A DNA stretch of 25,155 nt from NCBI GenBank assembly GCA_030374735.1, contig JASCIV010000277.1, forward strand, positions 1,534 through 26,688, written 5' to 3'. Source of the DNA: Gracilaria caudata (Eukaryota; Rhodophyta; Florideophyceae; Gracilariales; Gracilariaceae). Under the pieces are notes generated by a model. That model made no database searches, was not told the DNA's origin, and worked only from the letters and a program-made list of their open reading frames with translations. Below are positions 10,049-18,441 of this stretch, in pieces. The stretch's first letter is position 1, and every line of letters starts with the position of its first letter. Made by a program: the position numbers and the translations under genes.

Positions 10049-10138
10049 CTGTTCTGTGTTTCACTTACTGATTATCCCCGAAATCAAGAAGACGGAAGCA
10101 GGCTTTCGGAAGGTCCCCTGAGGTTCTTCGCGCTGTTT

Positions 10139-10369
10139 TTGGATTCAATACGAAAGAAGGCAATTGAATGGCGGAACGAATTTATTCTTCTCCACAAAAG
10201 CGTGCGAACGCCTTTATGTCTACAAGACCGTCACAGATTCATCCCATTGTTGTTCATGGCAGACTTTACCGCTTTTAGCGTAGATATACCACCCACGCGT
10301 ACTTTCGTCGGTGCAATTCATGTCGAAGAACATCATGGCGTACTCACCTACATTTCCATACAAACCTAG
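10139..10369 (+). other. Unrecognised open frame
   Basis: This 76-codon frame begins at a TTG and has no domain I recognise. It lies immediately before the serpin relic in the same direction and might be decayed 5' sequence of that gene, but its translation does not match a serpin N-terminus. Confidence 0.2.
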
Positions 10370-10385
10370 CATGAATTAGGCATCT

Positions 10386-11725
10386 CAGAGAGATTTCACA
10401 CGTAATCTAGCCTTGTTTGAGGGAACTGCGTTTGAAGAGAGCTGCAAGGTATTCTTCGTTCCCTTATTTCTGTTTGCAACGCTTGATGACGCTCTTTGTG
10501 GTACAAGGGCAAAAGAGGACCACGTAAGGACTCTCAGTAGCTGTAAAAATGACCGCGAAGAACAAGATGCTGATTTGCTTGCAGAGAAATTGTTTAGAGT
10601 TGTGCTAGCAGAGCGATTTAAGAGACGTGGTGCGATTGGAATTGAGGGTATTTAGCGACTTCTGAAAACACATTCAAAAGTATTTCCAAATTTTTGGAAG
10701 GCATACGAGAGCAGTCTATTCGGGTCATCATTCTCATTGCCGACAGAGGATACGGGAGACAATAAGTTCTGGAATAAATCTGAAACAAGGGTATGAGCGC
10801 TTTTTGTTTAATGCCGAAACATCTGATTAGATGTCATCCATTCGTCGGTGCTTCGTATCTTAGGCCAAGCAGAGCTCATGATGCCGAATTGATGACGAGT
10901 TCCAAGATGAGATTGCTCCGGTCGCAAGCTGTGAAGGTCAAACATCAAGGGAACTAATCACGCTAAAAACTACTTTCATACTTGATGACTCTTCGTCTAC
11001 CGGTCTGGCCGCGTTTTGCGCCCGGGCAAAGATGGACAGAGCACAGAGATGCATACGGGCGACTGCTGTTAGAGAGCACGGTATTGATAAGTTTTCGAAC
11101 TTCATTAGATTTTTGGCATTACGTGCCGGATAGCATGTAAGCGTGGATGAGAGCATGGATTGCGCTACCAAAGGCTGAAAACTTTGAATTGCATCTTTTC
11201 ATTAATTCAGACTCTAATAACCGACTTGCAATGGACTTGGAGAAAGGGCTCAAGCTTTCCTGAAAAATTCTCACGAAAGCCAAACCGTGTGCAGACTGGT
11301 TTGCAATGCCGCAGTTTAGGATCACGGCCACACTATCAGGAAGTACATTAATGAAGTGCCATGACGTATGGCGTGTGTTAGAAATTCCATCGCTACAGAA
11401 CAACAGCGATTCTTTTCCAGTGATCAACACGTTAGCAACGTCTTGGTTCAGTGGGAGCCGAAGTACTGAAGCAATGATGCGTGGTACTACTAACGCCTTC
11501 GTAAAGGTCAACATGGGTCTCGCCCGGGCATCTGGCCTACTAGTGGCGTGTTGGAAGTTATTTGGTCGAAAAGAACTTTACGAAAAACAGTAGCGTATTT
11601 ATAGATGCGGGACATGAAAAGGAAAAGGCCCAAAAAGTCTCTCCAAAACCCAGCCAGTTATCCCTAAAACCCCAACAACAAGTACGTTTTGCCTTTTACT
11701 TGGGAAGAGTCAGTCGTTACTTCCG
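10386..11725 (+). pseudogene. Serpin-family pseudogene
   Basis: Serpin landmarks occur in the correct order over about 1.3 kb. RDFTRNLALFE followed by CKVFFVPLFLFATL (10389-10490) resembles 'DF...LF....NVFFSPLSI'. SFSLPTEDTGD and then NKFWNKSET (about 10725-10785) resemble 'VDF..PE.....IN.WV...T'. MRAWIALPKAENFEL (about 11147-11191) resembles the '...LPK...L' strand. MPQFRITATLS (11306-11338) resembles 'LPKFKI', and NAFVKVN (about 11490-11512) resembles the 'KAF.EVNEEG' hinge. FYLGRVSRY (about 11691-11720) resembles the C-terminal 'FLGRV..P'. Stops at 10653, 10794 and 11138 and at least two frame changes make it non-functional. Serpins inhibit proteases through a mobile loop; here the loop after the hinge is not readable. 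Identification is by eye. Confidence 0.6.
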
Positions 11726-11927
11726 CACTATAGATTTAACTGTACATAGTGTGACTTTTTGAGGTTGGGATCCTGGAACTCAATGAAGCCGACCATTTTG
11801 CTTCTTTCCCGGACAGTCTTGCGTTGATCGATCTCAAGACCTTTGAGAAGCACTTACGAGTAGCAGGCCCCGTGGATGTCACATGAATGGTGTTAGACGC
11901 TATGTTTATAGGTTTCACTGCAGTAGT

Positions 11928-12001
11928 GACGGAATAGTTCAAATGGTTAGAACTTTGGAATCATAATTCAAAAGCTATAGGTTCAAATCCTATTTCCGTT
12001 A
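11928..12001 (+). tRNA. tRNA-Met (anticodon CAT)
   Basis: A full 74-base cloverleaf. The acceptor GACGGAA pairs with TTCCGTT (7 pairs, one G-U). T8 and A9 are present. The D-arm is GTTC/GAAC with loop AAATGGTTA. The anticodon stem is TTGGA/TTCAA (one G-U) with loop ATCATAA, placing CAT at positions 34-36. The T-arm ATAGG/CCTAT is perfect with loop TTCAAAT, and the discriminator is A. A-box (TAGTTCAAATGG) and B-box (GGTTCAAATCC) sequences are present. No CCA is encoded. The low GC content recalls organellar tRNAs. An Ile tRNA with modified C34 cannot be excluded. Confidence 0.88.
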
Positions 12002-12004
12002 ATA

Positions 12005-12076
12005 TGCTAGATAGCATAGTGGCTTATGCAAAAGTTTGAAGATCTTTCTAAACCGGTTCGAATCCGGCTCCAGCTT
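12005..12076 (+). tRNA. tRNA-Phe-like (anticodon GAA), degenerate
   Basis: It begins three bases after the previous tRNA. The D-arm GCAT/ATGC (loop AGTGGCTT), A-box TAGCATAGTGG and B-box GGTTCGAATCC are good. The anticodon loop TTGAAGA gives GAA. The acceptor TGCTAGA/TCCAGCT has two mismatches, the anticodon stem AAAGT/TCTTT has one, and the T-stem has one A-C pair at its base. It is either a pseudo-tRNA or an organellar-type tRNA. It has no encoded CCA and is followed at once by TTTT. Confidence 0.6.
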
Positions 12077-12078
12077 TT
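12075..12078 (+). terminator. Pol III terminator (T4)
   Basis: A run of four T overlaps the last two bases of the second tRNA. No T4 run separates the two tRNAs, so one transcript could cover both. Confidence 0.5.
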
Positions 12079-12110
12079 ACGAGAGGCTTAGAAATTAAAT
12101 GTTTTAGAAA

Positions 12111-12263
12111 ATGAATGTAACTTTAGTGGAGATTAAGACCAGAGTCGCTGAGAAAACTTTGGGTGTTGCCGTTGGTCAGGCTACAGAATCACTCATTGTA
12201 GGAGAGATTGGTGCGAAGTCCATCACGGACCAAGTACCGCATAAGCATTTTGGCCCCAAGTAA
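12111..12263 (+). other. Small ATG frame, 50 codons, unknown
   Basis: This ATG-started frame ends at TAA 12261. The translation (EIKTRVAEKTLGVAVGQATE and so on) has ordinary protein composition and no membrane segment. It is not recognised. It precedes the reverse-transcriptase-like fragment and may be part of the same decayed element. Confidence 0.25.
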
Positions 12264-12456
12264 TGCATCAAATGATTTTAATGAATGGCGACCTTCTTTT
12301 GTATCTATATGTAGCAGAGACGGTGATGCTCTAATAATGTGTGAGGACGAACAATGCAGTACTATTGCAAATGCTCTGCGGACGGTGACAGACAGCACAT
12401 TAAAATGGGCGGATGGAAATGAGCTGCAGCTCCTGACAACATCGGTGCGGGAATGA
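12208..12456 (+). pseudogene. Possible second LINE reverse-transcriptase fragment
   Basis: The translation contains DGDALIMCEDEQCSTIANAL followed by KWADGNELQL. The spacing and content recall the segment after the (F/Y)ADD box in LINE reverse transcriptases, where 'ADD..I......L......L..W...NGL.LN' is usual. Here the ADD box would read GDA. Only about 80 codons are readable. Chance similarity is possible. Confidence 0.3.
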
Positions 12457-13336
12457 GAAGCATACTGCAATCAAGACTCTCCTTCTGGAGAGTTCTTAGC
12501 GAGGAGGTTCTTTGCGGGTATCCTCTGCCTCCAATATAACTTTTCAAAAACTCAATACAGAACCTGTACTTCAAACCAAACGGACAGATCAACCCAAGCT
12601 CGAGTAATTCTACGTTCTTCCACCTCTCGCCTTAAATCGGACCGGAAACTGGTGACGCAAGTGTTTAAGACTCTGGTTTTAAATGGCTTCATCGCGTGAA
12701 TTACGATGGAAGGAACGGATACATTTCAATTAAAGGAGCTTTTTGGTGCGGTGGACGGATATCGTAGGCTCTATAGCATATACATTGGATGTACTGGCGA
12801 GTGAGAGGCGAACAGATTGACATAATTTTGGAGCTTATGTTTTGTCTATAATTTCCTACTATGCTAATAAAAATTGGGTTGAGGCCGGCGTACGAGTTCT
12901 TCCCAGGAAACTGCACAGCAAACTCTGGGGCTCTCCTTGTTTCAGGATGGTTCTTATCTATCAGGAATGGGATCCTCGTGAGGAAGGTTGAAGTTATGAT
13001 TGGTATGATGACGTTGTATCCAGGACTGGATTTTGACACACGTGGACAGATCGATACGTGCCCACGTCTGTGGAAAATTTCAGAAATAAACACTGGGTTC
13101 TCCAGCACTACTACTGCAAAACCTCGATATAAGCTAACCGCGTAATAAGGATTTCTACGTTAGAAGAATGAAAGTTCCATATACCAACATGGGATCCTCT
13201 CCAGAGCCATACAATCAGCGTTTTGATGAATAAGGATAGAAGAATACAAATACTATTTCCCAAAATAGCACGTTTCAAAACCAATGCTTTGTATGAAACT
13301 GTAAGCTCTTGCACTTGCATGCAGCTCCTCAGCATA
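12457..13336. other. Stretch without a recognised gene
   Basis: Two overlapping frames of 135 codons (12701-13108, minus) and 94 codons (12861-13145, plus) are open, but neither has a recognisable domain and I cannot choose between them. The region ends at the left end of the Tigger element. Confidence 0.3.
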
Positions 13337-13354
13337 CAGTAGTTCCCGATTTGG
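13337..13354 (+). repeat. Tigger left terminal inverted repeat
   Basis: CAGTAGTTCCCGATTTGG follows a TA dinucleotide. The match with the right end is CAGTA, then CCC two to three bases on, then TT. Confidence 0.6.
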
Positions 13355-13499
13355 TCCTCCACAACCTCAAAGCAGATTTATACCCAAAAAAGAGGCAGGA
13401 CAAGAACTGAACAACTGAGCTTCTATAACATAGCATAAATACAATAAACCAGTCTTCCATTCCATTTTCATTTCGTTTTTGTCCATTCCACACACAAGT

Positions 13500-15089
13500 A
13501 TGACAACAAGAATCAATCTGTCTTTGAAACAGAAACAGCAAATAAGAAATGAACACAAACGCCGACGTCTTGAAAGCCTTCCTTCCGACCAGCAGTCTTT
13601 AGCGGCGTGGGCACAAAACAAGTTCCGATTACCCAGACCCCCCGGACAGCCAACAATGTCTAGAACTCTTAGTGCACCGCACTGTACTGACACATCCAGT
13701 CATCGATACAGAAATCGAAATGAAGCGTACCCACCTTTTGAAACGGCTCTCTTGGACTGGATTATGGCTCAATTTGCGAACCAAAAAGCAGTAAATGGTC
13801 CTATGATTATGGAGTATGGCCTTCGCATCAAAACAGAAATGAACAGTCGACTTGATGAAGCTAATCAAGTTAAGCTTACCCTTAGTAATGGTTGGCTTTA
13901 TAACTTTCAGAAGCGGAAGGGTTTGAAGTCATTTAAGTCTTACGGTGAAAGTGGAGATGCGGATGAAGCCGCAATCGAGAAAAACATGGCGGCGCTCAAG
14001 GAAAAAATATCAGCTTATGCTACTAGGGATCGATATAATGCTGACGAGTTTCGTCTGTTTTACAGGATGGCTCCTGATCGTACAATTGCTCCCGAACGTC
14101 TTGCCGGAAGAAAGAACGAAAAAGTACGCCTCACATTTCTGGCTTGTGCCAACTGCGACGGTTCGGATAGAATTCCTTTGCTCATCATCGGCAAGTCTCA
14201 GAAACCTCGCTGTTTCCAAAAGAAGTCAGGAGCAGAACATGGCTTTGATTACCATTCCAACAAAAAGGCATGGATGAATAGTGAAATATTTATTGATTGG
14301 CTTCAACGTTTTTCTGAACACATCGCTGCTACGTCTTCGACAAGAAAGGTTTTGCTTTTACTTGATAACGCCAGCGTCCACGGAACCTCAGAAATTCTTC
14401 CTCGCTTCAATAACGTTGAGATTTACTTCCTACCACCAAGCACTACCTCCAGAATTCAACCTATGGACGCGGGAATAATTGCAGCTTTGAAGAAGAGGTA
14501 TAGAACGTTTCTTTATCGTCGTGCTGTGAATAATATGGATATTGAAATTTGTGATATATACAAAATAGACCAACTCTCAGCTATGCGTAAGGTGGTGAGC
14601 TTATGGCAGGAATTGCCGAAGAAAGTATTCTGGAATTGCTGGTTGCATACGGGACTGATGGACGGTTTAAAAATGAATGAAGGTGAAGGTGATACTGAAT
14701 CTGTTCTGCACGGCCAGCTGTCTGGTTTTGTGCGTCAGCTTGTGCCTCCTCAAGTGCATCGAATAATGACTATTGAATCTCTACTTAATGTGCAAGGCGA
14801 GAATGATAGTTGTACTAGGTCTCCATCAGTTGAAGAAATTGTTTCAGCTGGAGTTGGAACCGTGAATGAAGAAGACTGTAGTGAAGCTGAAGAAGACACC
14901 TCGCCTCTGGAAGAGCTGTCAATCGACGAAAAACTTGGCTTTATTGCTGTTGTTCTCCTTGTCATGGAGAGCGAGGGAATTTCTGATTCAGAACTACGAG
15001 TTTTACGTCGTGTACAGAGGACATTGCGAAGCCAGAAGGTTTCTGGAATGTCTCAGACACGTATTACTTCCTTCTTTGCATCTCAGTAG
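13500..15089 (+). CDS. Pogo/Tigger-type transposase (DDD)
   Basis: The transposase would cut the element out and insert it at TA sites, acting in the nucleus. From ATG 13500 it has 529 residues; seven more codons are open upstream but begin at a TTG, so the ATG is preferred. Residues about 1-55 form a basic helix-turn-helix start (LSLKQKQQI... SLAAWAQNKF...). Residues about 70-145 are a CENP-B-like second DNA-binding half ending in NGWLYNFQKRKGLK. The DDE core has Asp182 (YNADEFRLFY), Asp289 (LLLLDNASVH) and Asp323 (SRIQPMDAGI), a D-33-D spacing typical of the pogo group. The tail is acidic and ends QTRITSFFASQ, a perfect PIP box (Gln519, Ile522, Phe525, Phe526). There is no internal stop, so it may be functional. 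Confidence 0.92.
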   Translation: MTTRINLSLKQKQQIRNEHKRRRLESLPSDQQSLAAWAQNKFRLPRPPGQPTMSRTLSAPHCTDTSSHRYRNRNEAYPPFETALLDWIMAQFANQKAVNGPMIMEYGLRIKTEMNSRLDEANQVKLTLSNGWLYNFQKRKGLKSFKSYGESGDADEAAIEKNMAALKEKISAYATRDRYNADEFRLFYRMAPDRTIAPERLAGRKNEKVRLTFLACANCDGSDRIPLLIIGKSQKPRCFQKKSGAEHGFDYHSNKKAWMNSEIFIDWLQRFSEHIAATSSTRKVLLLLDNASVHGTSEILPRFNNVEIYFLPPSTTSRIQPMDAGIIAALKKRYRTFLYRRAVNNMDIEICDIYKIDQLSAMRKVVSLWQELPKKVFWNCWLHTGLMDGLKMNEGEGDTESVLHGQLSGFVRQLVPPQVHRIMTIESLLNVQGENDSCTRSPSVEEIVSAGVGTVNEEDCSEAEEDTSPLEELSIDEKLGFIAVVLLVMESEGISDSELRVLRRVQRTLRSQKVSGMSQTRITSFFASQ

Positions 15090-15113
15090 TCAAAACATAC
15101 CTCTATCAGTAGA

Positions 15114-15119
15114 AATAAA
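15114..15119 (+). promoter_or_regulatory. Poly(A) signal AATAAA of the transposase gene
   Basis: AATAAA lies 25 bases after the TAG stop (15087-15089) and inside the element, at the position expected for a short 3' untranslated region. Confidence 0.55.
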
Positions 15120-15144
15120 AGTTCTCTCAGTTTATTCATATTCG

Positions 15145-15190
15145 TGTTAGAGGGATATGGAGCTTGTCTACGCTCCACATCCTTCTAACA
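15145..15190. repeat. Subterminal hairpin inside the Tigger right end
   Basis: TGTTAGAGGGATATGGAGC (15145-15163) and GCTCCACATCCTTCTAACA (15172-15190) pair over 19 bases with two mismatches and an 8-base loop. The inner edge lies just inside the right terminal repeat. No matching hairpin is seen at the left end. Confidence 0.75.
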
Positions 15191-15201
15191 AGGGTTTACT
15201 G
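15184..15201 (-). repeat. Tigger right terminal inverted repeat
   Basis: Read on the minus strand from 15201 it begins CAGTAAACCCTTGTTAG and is followed outward by TA at 15202-15203. Confidence 0.65.
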
Positions 15202-15203
15202 TA

Positions 15204-15530
15204 TGACGGCCATGGTGGAGAGGTGCCATAAGGTGTAGCTTAGATATCTATTTGATAAATTAGGTAGTTCTTTGGTACTGTACAGACTATTACTTAGGCA
15301 ATAGTACACGCACCATCGCCAAAAACTCAGTAAAGGTAACTTGCCGCTCCCACTAGAATCGAATACGCGACAATTTCACATCTTTGCAGAATTAGTCTCT
15401 GTGGCTTCGGTATAGTTATCCCACGGGATCCGTCCAGGATAAGCCATGAGCGCCACAATCACCAATGTTTCATATATCTCTGTTGCTTTTATGTTGTTTT
15501 CCTGCTAACCTCATTGTTCATTCTCCGATC
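15204..15530. other. Intergenic stretch between two repeats
   Basis: No gene, tRNA or repeat is visible between the Tigger right end and the palindromic repeat. Confidence 0.35.
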
Positions 15531-15820
15531 CATGTCCCTATGAACATCGAATCTGGTCCATATATGGCCGACCAATGGCCGAAAGAATGCCTTATTCGCC
15601 AAAAATTTGTGAGAATCTGTAACTCGTGTACAGAAACACATTTGTTCTTGGACTTTGGCCATGTTATCGCCATATTTTGGCCCTATCCTGCCCATATGAA
15701 CTGGAATAGAACTTGTTTAGGTACACGAGTCACACGTTCTCAAAAAGTTTCGACGAATAAGGCTCGAATCTGGCCAATGGTCGGCCACTTATTGGCCAGA
15801 TTCGATGTTCATAGGGATGT
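15531..15820. mobile_element. Long inverted-repeat (foldback/MITE-like) element
   Basis: The left arm, from CCCTATGAACATCGAATCTGG (15536), and the right arm, ending in its complement (to 15816), are near-identical at the tips. They stay alignable for about 105-110 bases, through GGCCGACCA(A/T)TGGCC, GCCTTATTCG and ACTCGTGTAC. The centre (about 15645-15710) is unpaired. Because of the symmetry the plus and minus frames encode similar peptides ending in RFDVHRD. No transposase and no clear target duplication are seen. Confidence 0.8.
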
Positions 15821-16314
15821 ATTGGGTTCTTTCTCATTACGCCGTGAGAACCGACAGATTTGTTTGAGAGCTATTATTTCCCCTTTCAATTTCTCCTTTG
15901 TCCAATGTCCGTCAACAGGTTCTCCTTGTCGCCCTCGTGCCACGTTGACAACTTAACACTACTTGGTCTACGTCTTGATCGCCTTTCCACCAGTTCCATC
16001 AACCTCGTCGGTATATCCTGAACACTCCATCGGAGTTTCGCCCACGTCTCTTGGGGTTTCCAAGAGCTTTTGACGCTGTCCTCCCATACCGCAGAAGAGG
16101 GATTTGGACACTTCTTTCTTTTTTTCCCTTTTCGGGTATTGCACTACGGACACATCTAATTATTTGACGGAGCGATACCGTTTGTTCTGCGCCGAGGCCT
16201 GCATTCGTACAGTCATATCCTTCTACTCTGTTCTCTCCATGCCAAATCCACATGAATTTGACGTAATGAGCAAGTGAAATCTGGAGAAGATATACTTCGC
16301 CCGCTGCAAGCGAG
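15821..16314. other. Stretch without a recognised gene
   Basis: A 114-codon minus-strand frame (16343-15999) is open but unrecognised. No RNA gene is visible. Confidence 0.3.
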
Positions 16315-16566
16315 ATGGCGAAGGGTCGGGAAGCAATAGACACGTACTGCGATCAAGGAGACCGTGTGAAGCACTCGACCGTCACGAAAAAGAACCCGGA
16401 TCTGACGGTGATCGTAAGATCGACGGGGAACAGTCGACTAAGAAGAGGGAAACGAGGAAAGAAATGGCCGGGAGTGAGAGATATCGTAGAGAGAGAGGTT
16501 CTGCATCTCAGAAAGCGGCCCAGAGAGTCAACTCGACATCCGATTGATGTCCGGTTGTATTTTTGA
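16315..16566 (+). CDS. Small basic hypothetical protein
   Basis: An 83-codon ATG frame ending at TGA. It is rich in Arg and Lys (RLRRGKRGKKW, RKRPRES), with no Cys pairs or membrane segment. It could bind nucleic acid or be a chance frame; no family is recognised. Confidence 0.2.
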   Translation: MAKGREAIDTYCDQGDRVKHSTVTKKNPDLTVIVRSTGNSRLRRGKRGKKWPGVRDIVEREVLHLRKRPRESTRHPIDVRLYF

Positions 16567-16760
16567 AACGCGCATAATTTGCATATCGGCAGGACATATT
16601 GTGGATCATCGAAGGGATATCAGCGGGACATCAGCTTACAGTAGATTCGTAGGGAGCACATTTCTGGACATCATTCGAATATCCAAAATTTCAGATATCC
16701 AAGTGACTTCCTGCTGACATACATTAGACCCTCCAGCGATCTGCGACGGATGCAACAAGT
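16545..16760. repeat. Cluster of GGACATC/GATATCC motifs before repeat copy B
   Basis: The short words 'gacatcc...gatgtcc' (about 16535-16553), 'gggatatcagc' and 'gggacatcagc' (about 16614-16634), and 'aatatcc'/'gatatcc' (about 16678-16700) recur in both orientations. Similar words occur at 25083-25155. They may be the body of the dispersed element whose ends are copies A and B. Confidence 0.35.
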
Positions 16761-16840
16761 GATGTTCGTTTCCGAAAATCATACGTGTACATTATGTGCA
16801 TCGAGAACGTATCATTGGGATATCCACATGCCTCTTAGGG
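16761..16840. repeat. Dispersed repeat, copy B
   Basis: The counterpart of 1-81, in the same orientation. The most conserved parts are 'ttccgaaaatcata' and 'gggatatccac.tgcctcttaggg'. After 'cttaggg' the two copies diverge at once, suggesting an element boundary near 16840 and near 80. Confidence 0.7.
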
Positions 16841-16863
16841 CGGCTCCATCAAATGAAATAACG

Positions 16864-17295
16864 CCAAAGACTTAGAGAGTCTTTGATATCCCCGAGTACG
16901 TGCATGACGACTGTACGGTGGAAGGCTTTGAACATTCAGTGCAGCTCCGCAAGAAGGTAGCACGCTCCTGCCAATGTGCCCTCAATTTCAGGCTACCGTG
17001 CTTCAAGTGTAAGCAGAAACCTTCTCATGTGAATCTAAAGCTGCGGTCATGTAGAAAGCCCTACTCACCGAAAAAGGACAGGTTCCGAAATTGATAGAAG
17101 TTCATGACCATGAAAATCTTCGTGACAACTTTCGGGGCCGTAAACGAAAAAGATTAGAGGCCATGAAGTCGAAGATTGAAAAGAACATTCCTGCGAACCT
17201 TCCCATCCTATTCGTTGTATTCTCGCCTTTCGGGAAGACAGCATTGCCTTCGAAAGGGAACATAGTACGCCGAACCACAGCCCTACAAGAGCAAT
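16864..17295 (+). pseudogene. Cys/His-rich fragment, possibly FLYWCH-like zinc finger
   Basis: Two plus-strand frames overlap at 17091-17094. The first ends with RSCQCALNFRLPCFKCKQKP and a further Cys; the second begins LIEVHDHENLRDNFRGRKRK. If a shift joins them, a Cys is followed by 'VHDHEN', reminiscent of the C...H-x-H end of FLYWCH/WRKY-GCM1 fingers ('GEHNH'), then by a basic cluster that could be a nuclear localisation signal. The first frame is open through 16864-17094. This is a tentative reading. Confidence 0.25.
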
Positions 17296-17473
17296 GATGA
17301 GTAGTGCATGGAAGAAATTCTACGTCTCCTTCTAAACATTCTCAAATGGCGACGGAAACATCGGTGGCCTATATAAGACGGATACTTCATGAGTATACCA
17401 TACCCACACCAGCCTATTCCTAGTCGCGAGGTTATGTATCTAGATGTTTGTCCGAAGGTGAGATCGAGGATAG

Positions 17474-17722
17474 AATCTTGATGCAAGTAGCGATGCAGCC
17501 ATTAACTCTAAAGAATCGTCAGAAGATAGTTCGGTAATCGATGTTAAGGAAGAAATGAGCGAAACTCTGACCTCACAACAAGCCCAACATATGGGAAACC
17601 ATTCCACAGAATTCTACCATTCAAAGTCGTACGTCCAACCATCAAATGAGCAGAATAACGCCTGGTCAACTAGATCAGGTACAGTCGCTTGTATAGGAAA
17701 CGCCGCAGATGGCGCGTGGTGA
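17474..17722 (+). other. Acidic, Ser-rich open frame
   Basis: Eighty-two codons are open from just after a stop (17471) to TGA 17720, with no ATG at the start. The composition (SKESSEDSSVIDVKEEMSE, then Gln/Asn/His/Ser) is that of a disordered linker or activation region. It follows the Cys/His fragment on the same strand and might be a later part of the same broken gene. Confidence 0.25.
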
Positions 17723-18441
17723 GATGTGCAGTCATTGTCACGCTGGACCATCCAACTTACAGATCTGCAGCGAGGAAACCAGTAGTACGGATTCCCACGC
17801 GGAATACTTTCATTAGAAATAATTTCAATTGCGTTTCTGTCGTACTTGGAACGGATGGAGCAACAGCAGACCAACAACAGAACAAGTTTGTGTTCTCGGA
17901 ATGCTAGTTTGGTGGTCAAAGAAAGAGTATTGAGAATGACCGGGAAACCGATGAAATTAATCAAAAATGGAGGTTCAAATTTCCTTAAAAAAATTCCATA
18001 CATTCAAATTTGTTAGTCTATTTAACGGCACAACTAGCAGTTAAATTTGTTTGTGCTAGTTCGAAACGTAGTCAAACTAGCCATGACGGTCAAACTTGGC
18101 AGTTTAGCTGACCTCTTTGCTACCATTCGTGGACGAACCGGTACAAGAAATAGGATCGTTCCTGTGGATAGAATGGTCATTAACGACTGTTCCTGAGAAT
18201 AGACACATAGTTACCCGGTTAAATACATCGTCATATAGCTGAATAACCAAAATGAATACCTAATTTTACATTTCGATATTCCATCACTCACCGTGTCCGG
18301 CGTCTCAGCATCACGTGCAATCCACACCACTCCACGCGAGGCACACCATTCCAATATCTGCGCTCCATACTTCACGCCCTGTTCTCACAACACCCTCTCC
18401 ACAATCTACCCGTTCCCTCCCTCCACACCACTCTCTCCACA
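17723..18441. other. Stretch without a recognised gene
   Basis: A 129-codon minus frame (18003-17614) is open but unrecognised. At 18010-18110 the words 'aactagc' and 'gctagtt' occur in both orientations, a weak inverted pattern just left of the transposase relic. Confidence 0.3.

Larger units (their letters stand above)
13337..15201 (+). mobile_element. Pogo/Tigger DNA transposon, near-complete
   Basis: The left end CAGTAGTTCCCGATTTGG (13337) and right end, read inward from 15201, CAGTAAACCCTTGTTAG share CAGTA, CCC and a TT and are flanked on both sides by TA (13335-13336 and 15202-15203), the target duplication of Tc1/mariner-pogo elements. The length, 1865 bases, and a single central transposase gene fit. 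The terminal repeats are imperfect, so the exact left boundary is moderately certain. Confidence 0.7.

Noticed and set aside
10560..10660. EF-hand or calcyphosin-like reading of 'RFKRRGAIGIEGI'
   Set aside because: No calcium-binding loop follows, and the surrounding sequence fits the serpin order better.
13479..13499. Seven-residue N-terminal extension of the Tigger transposase
   Set aside because: It begins at a TTG; the ATG at 13500 fits the start of the helix-turn-helix region.
15465..15956. 163-codon plus frame and its minus counterpart at 15489-15695
   Set aside because: Both lie over the long palindrome and resemble each other only because the arms are complementary.
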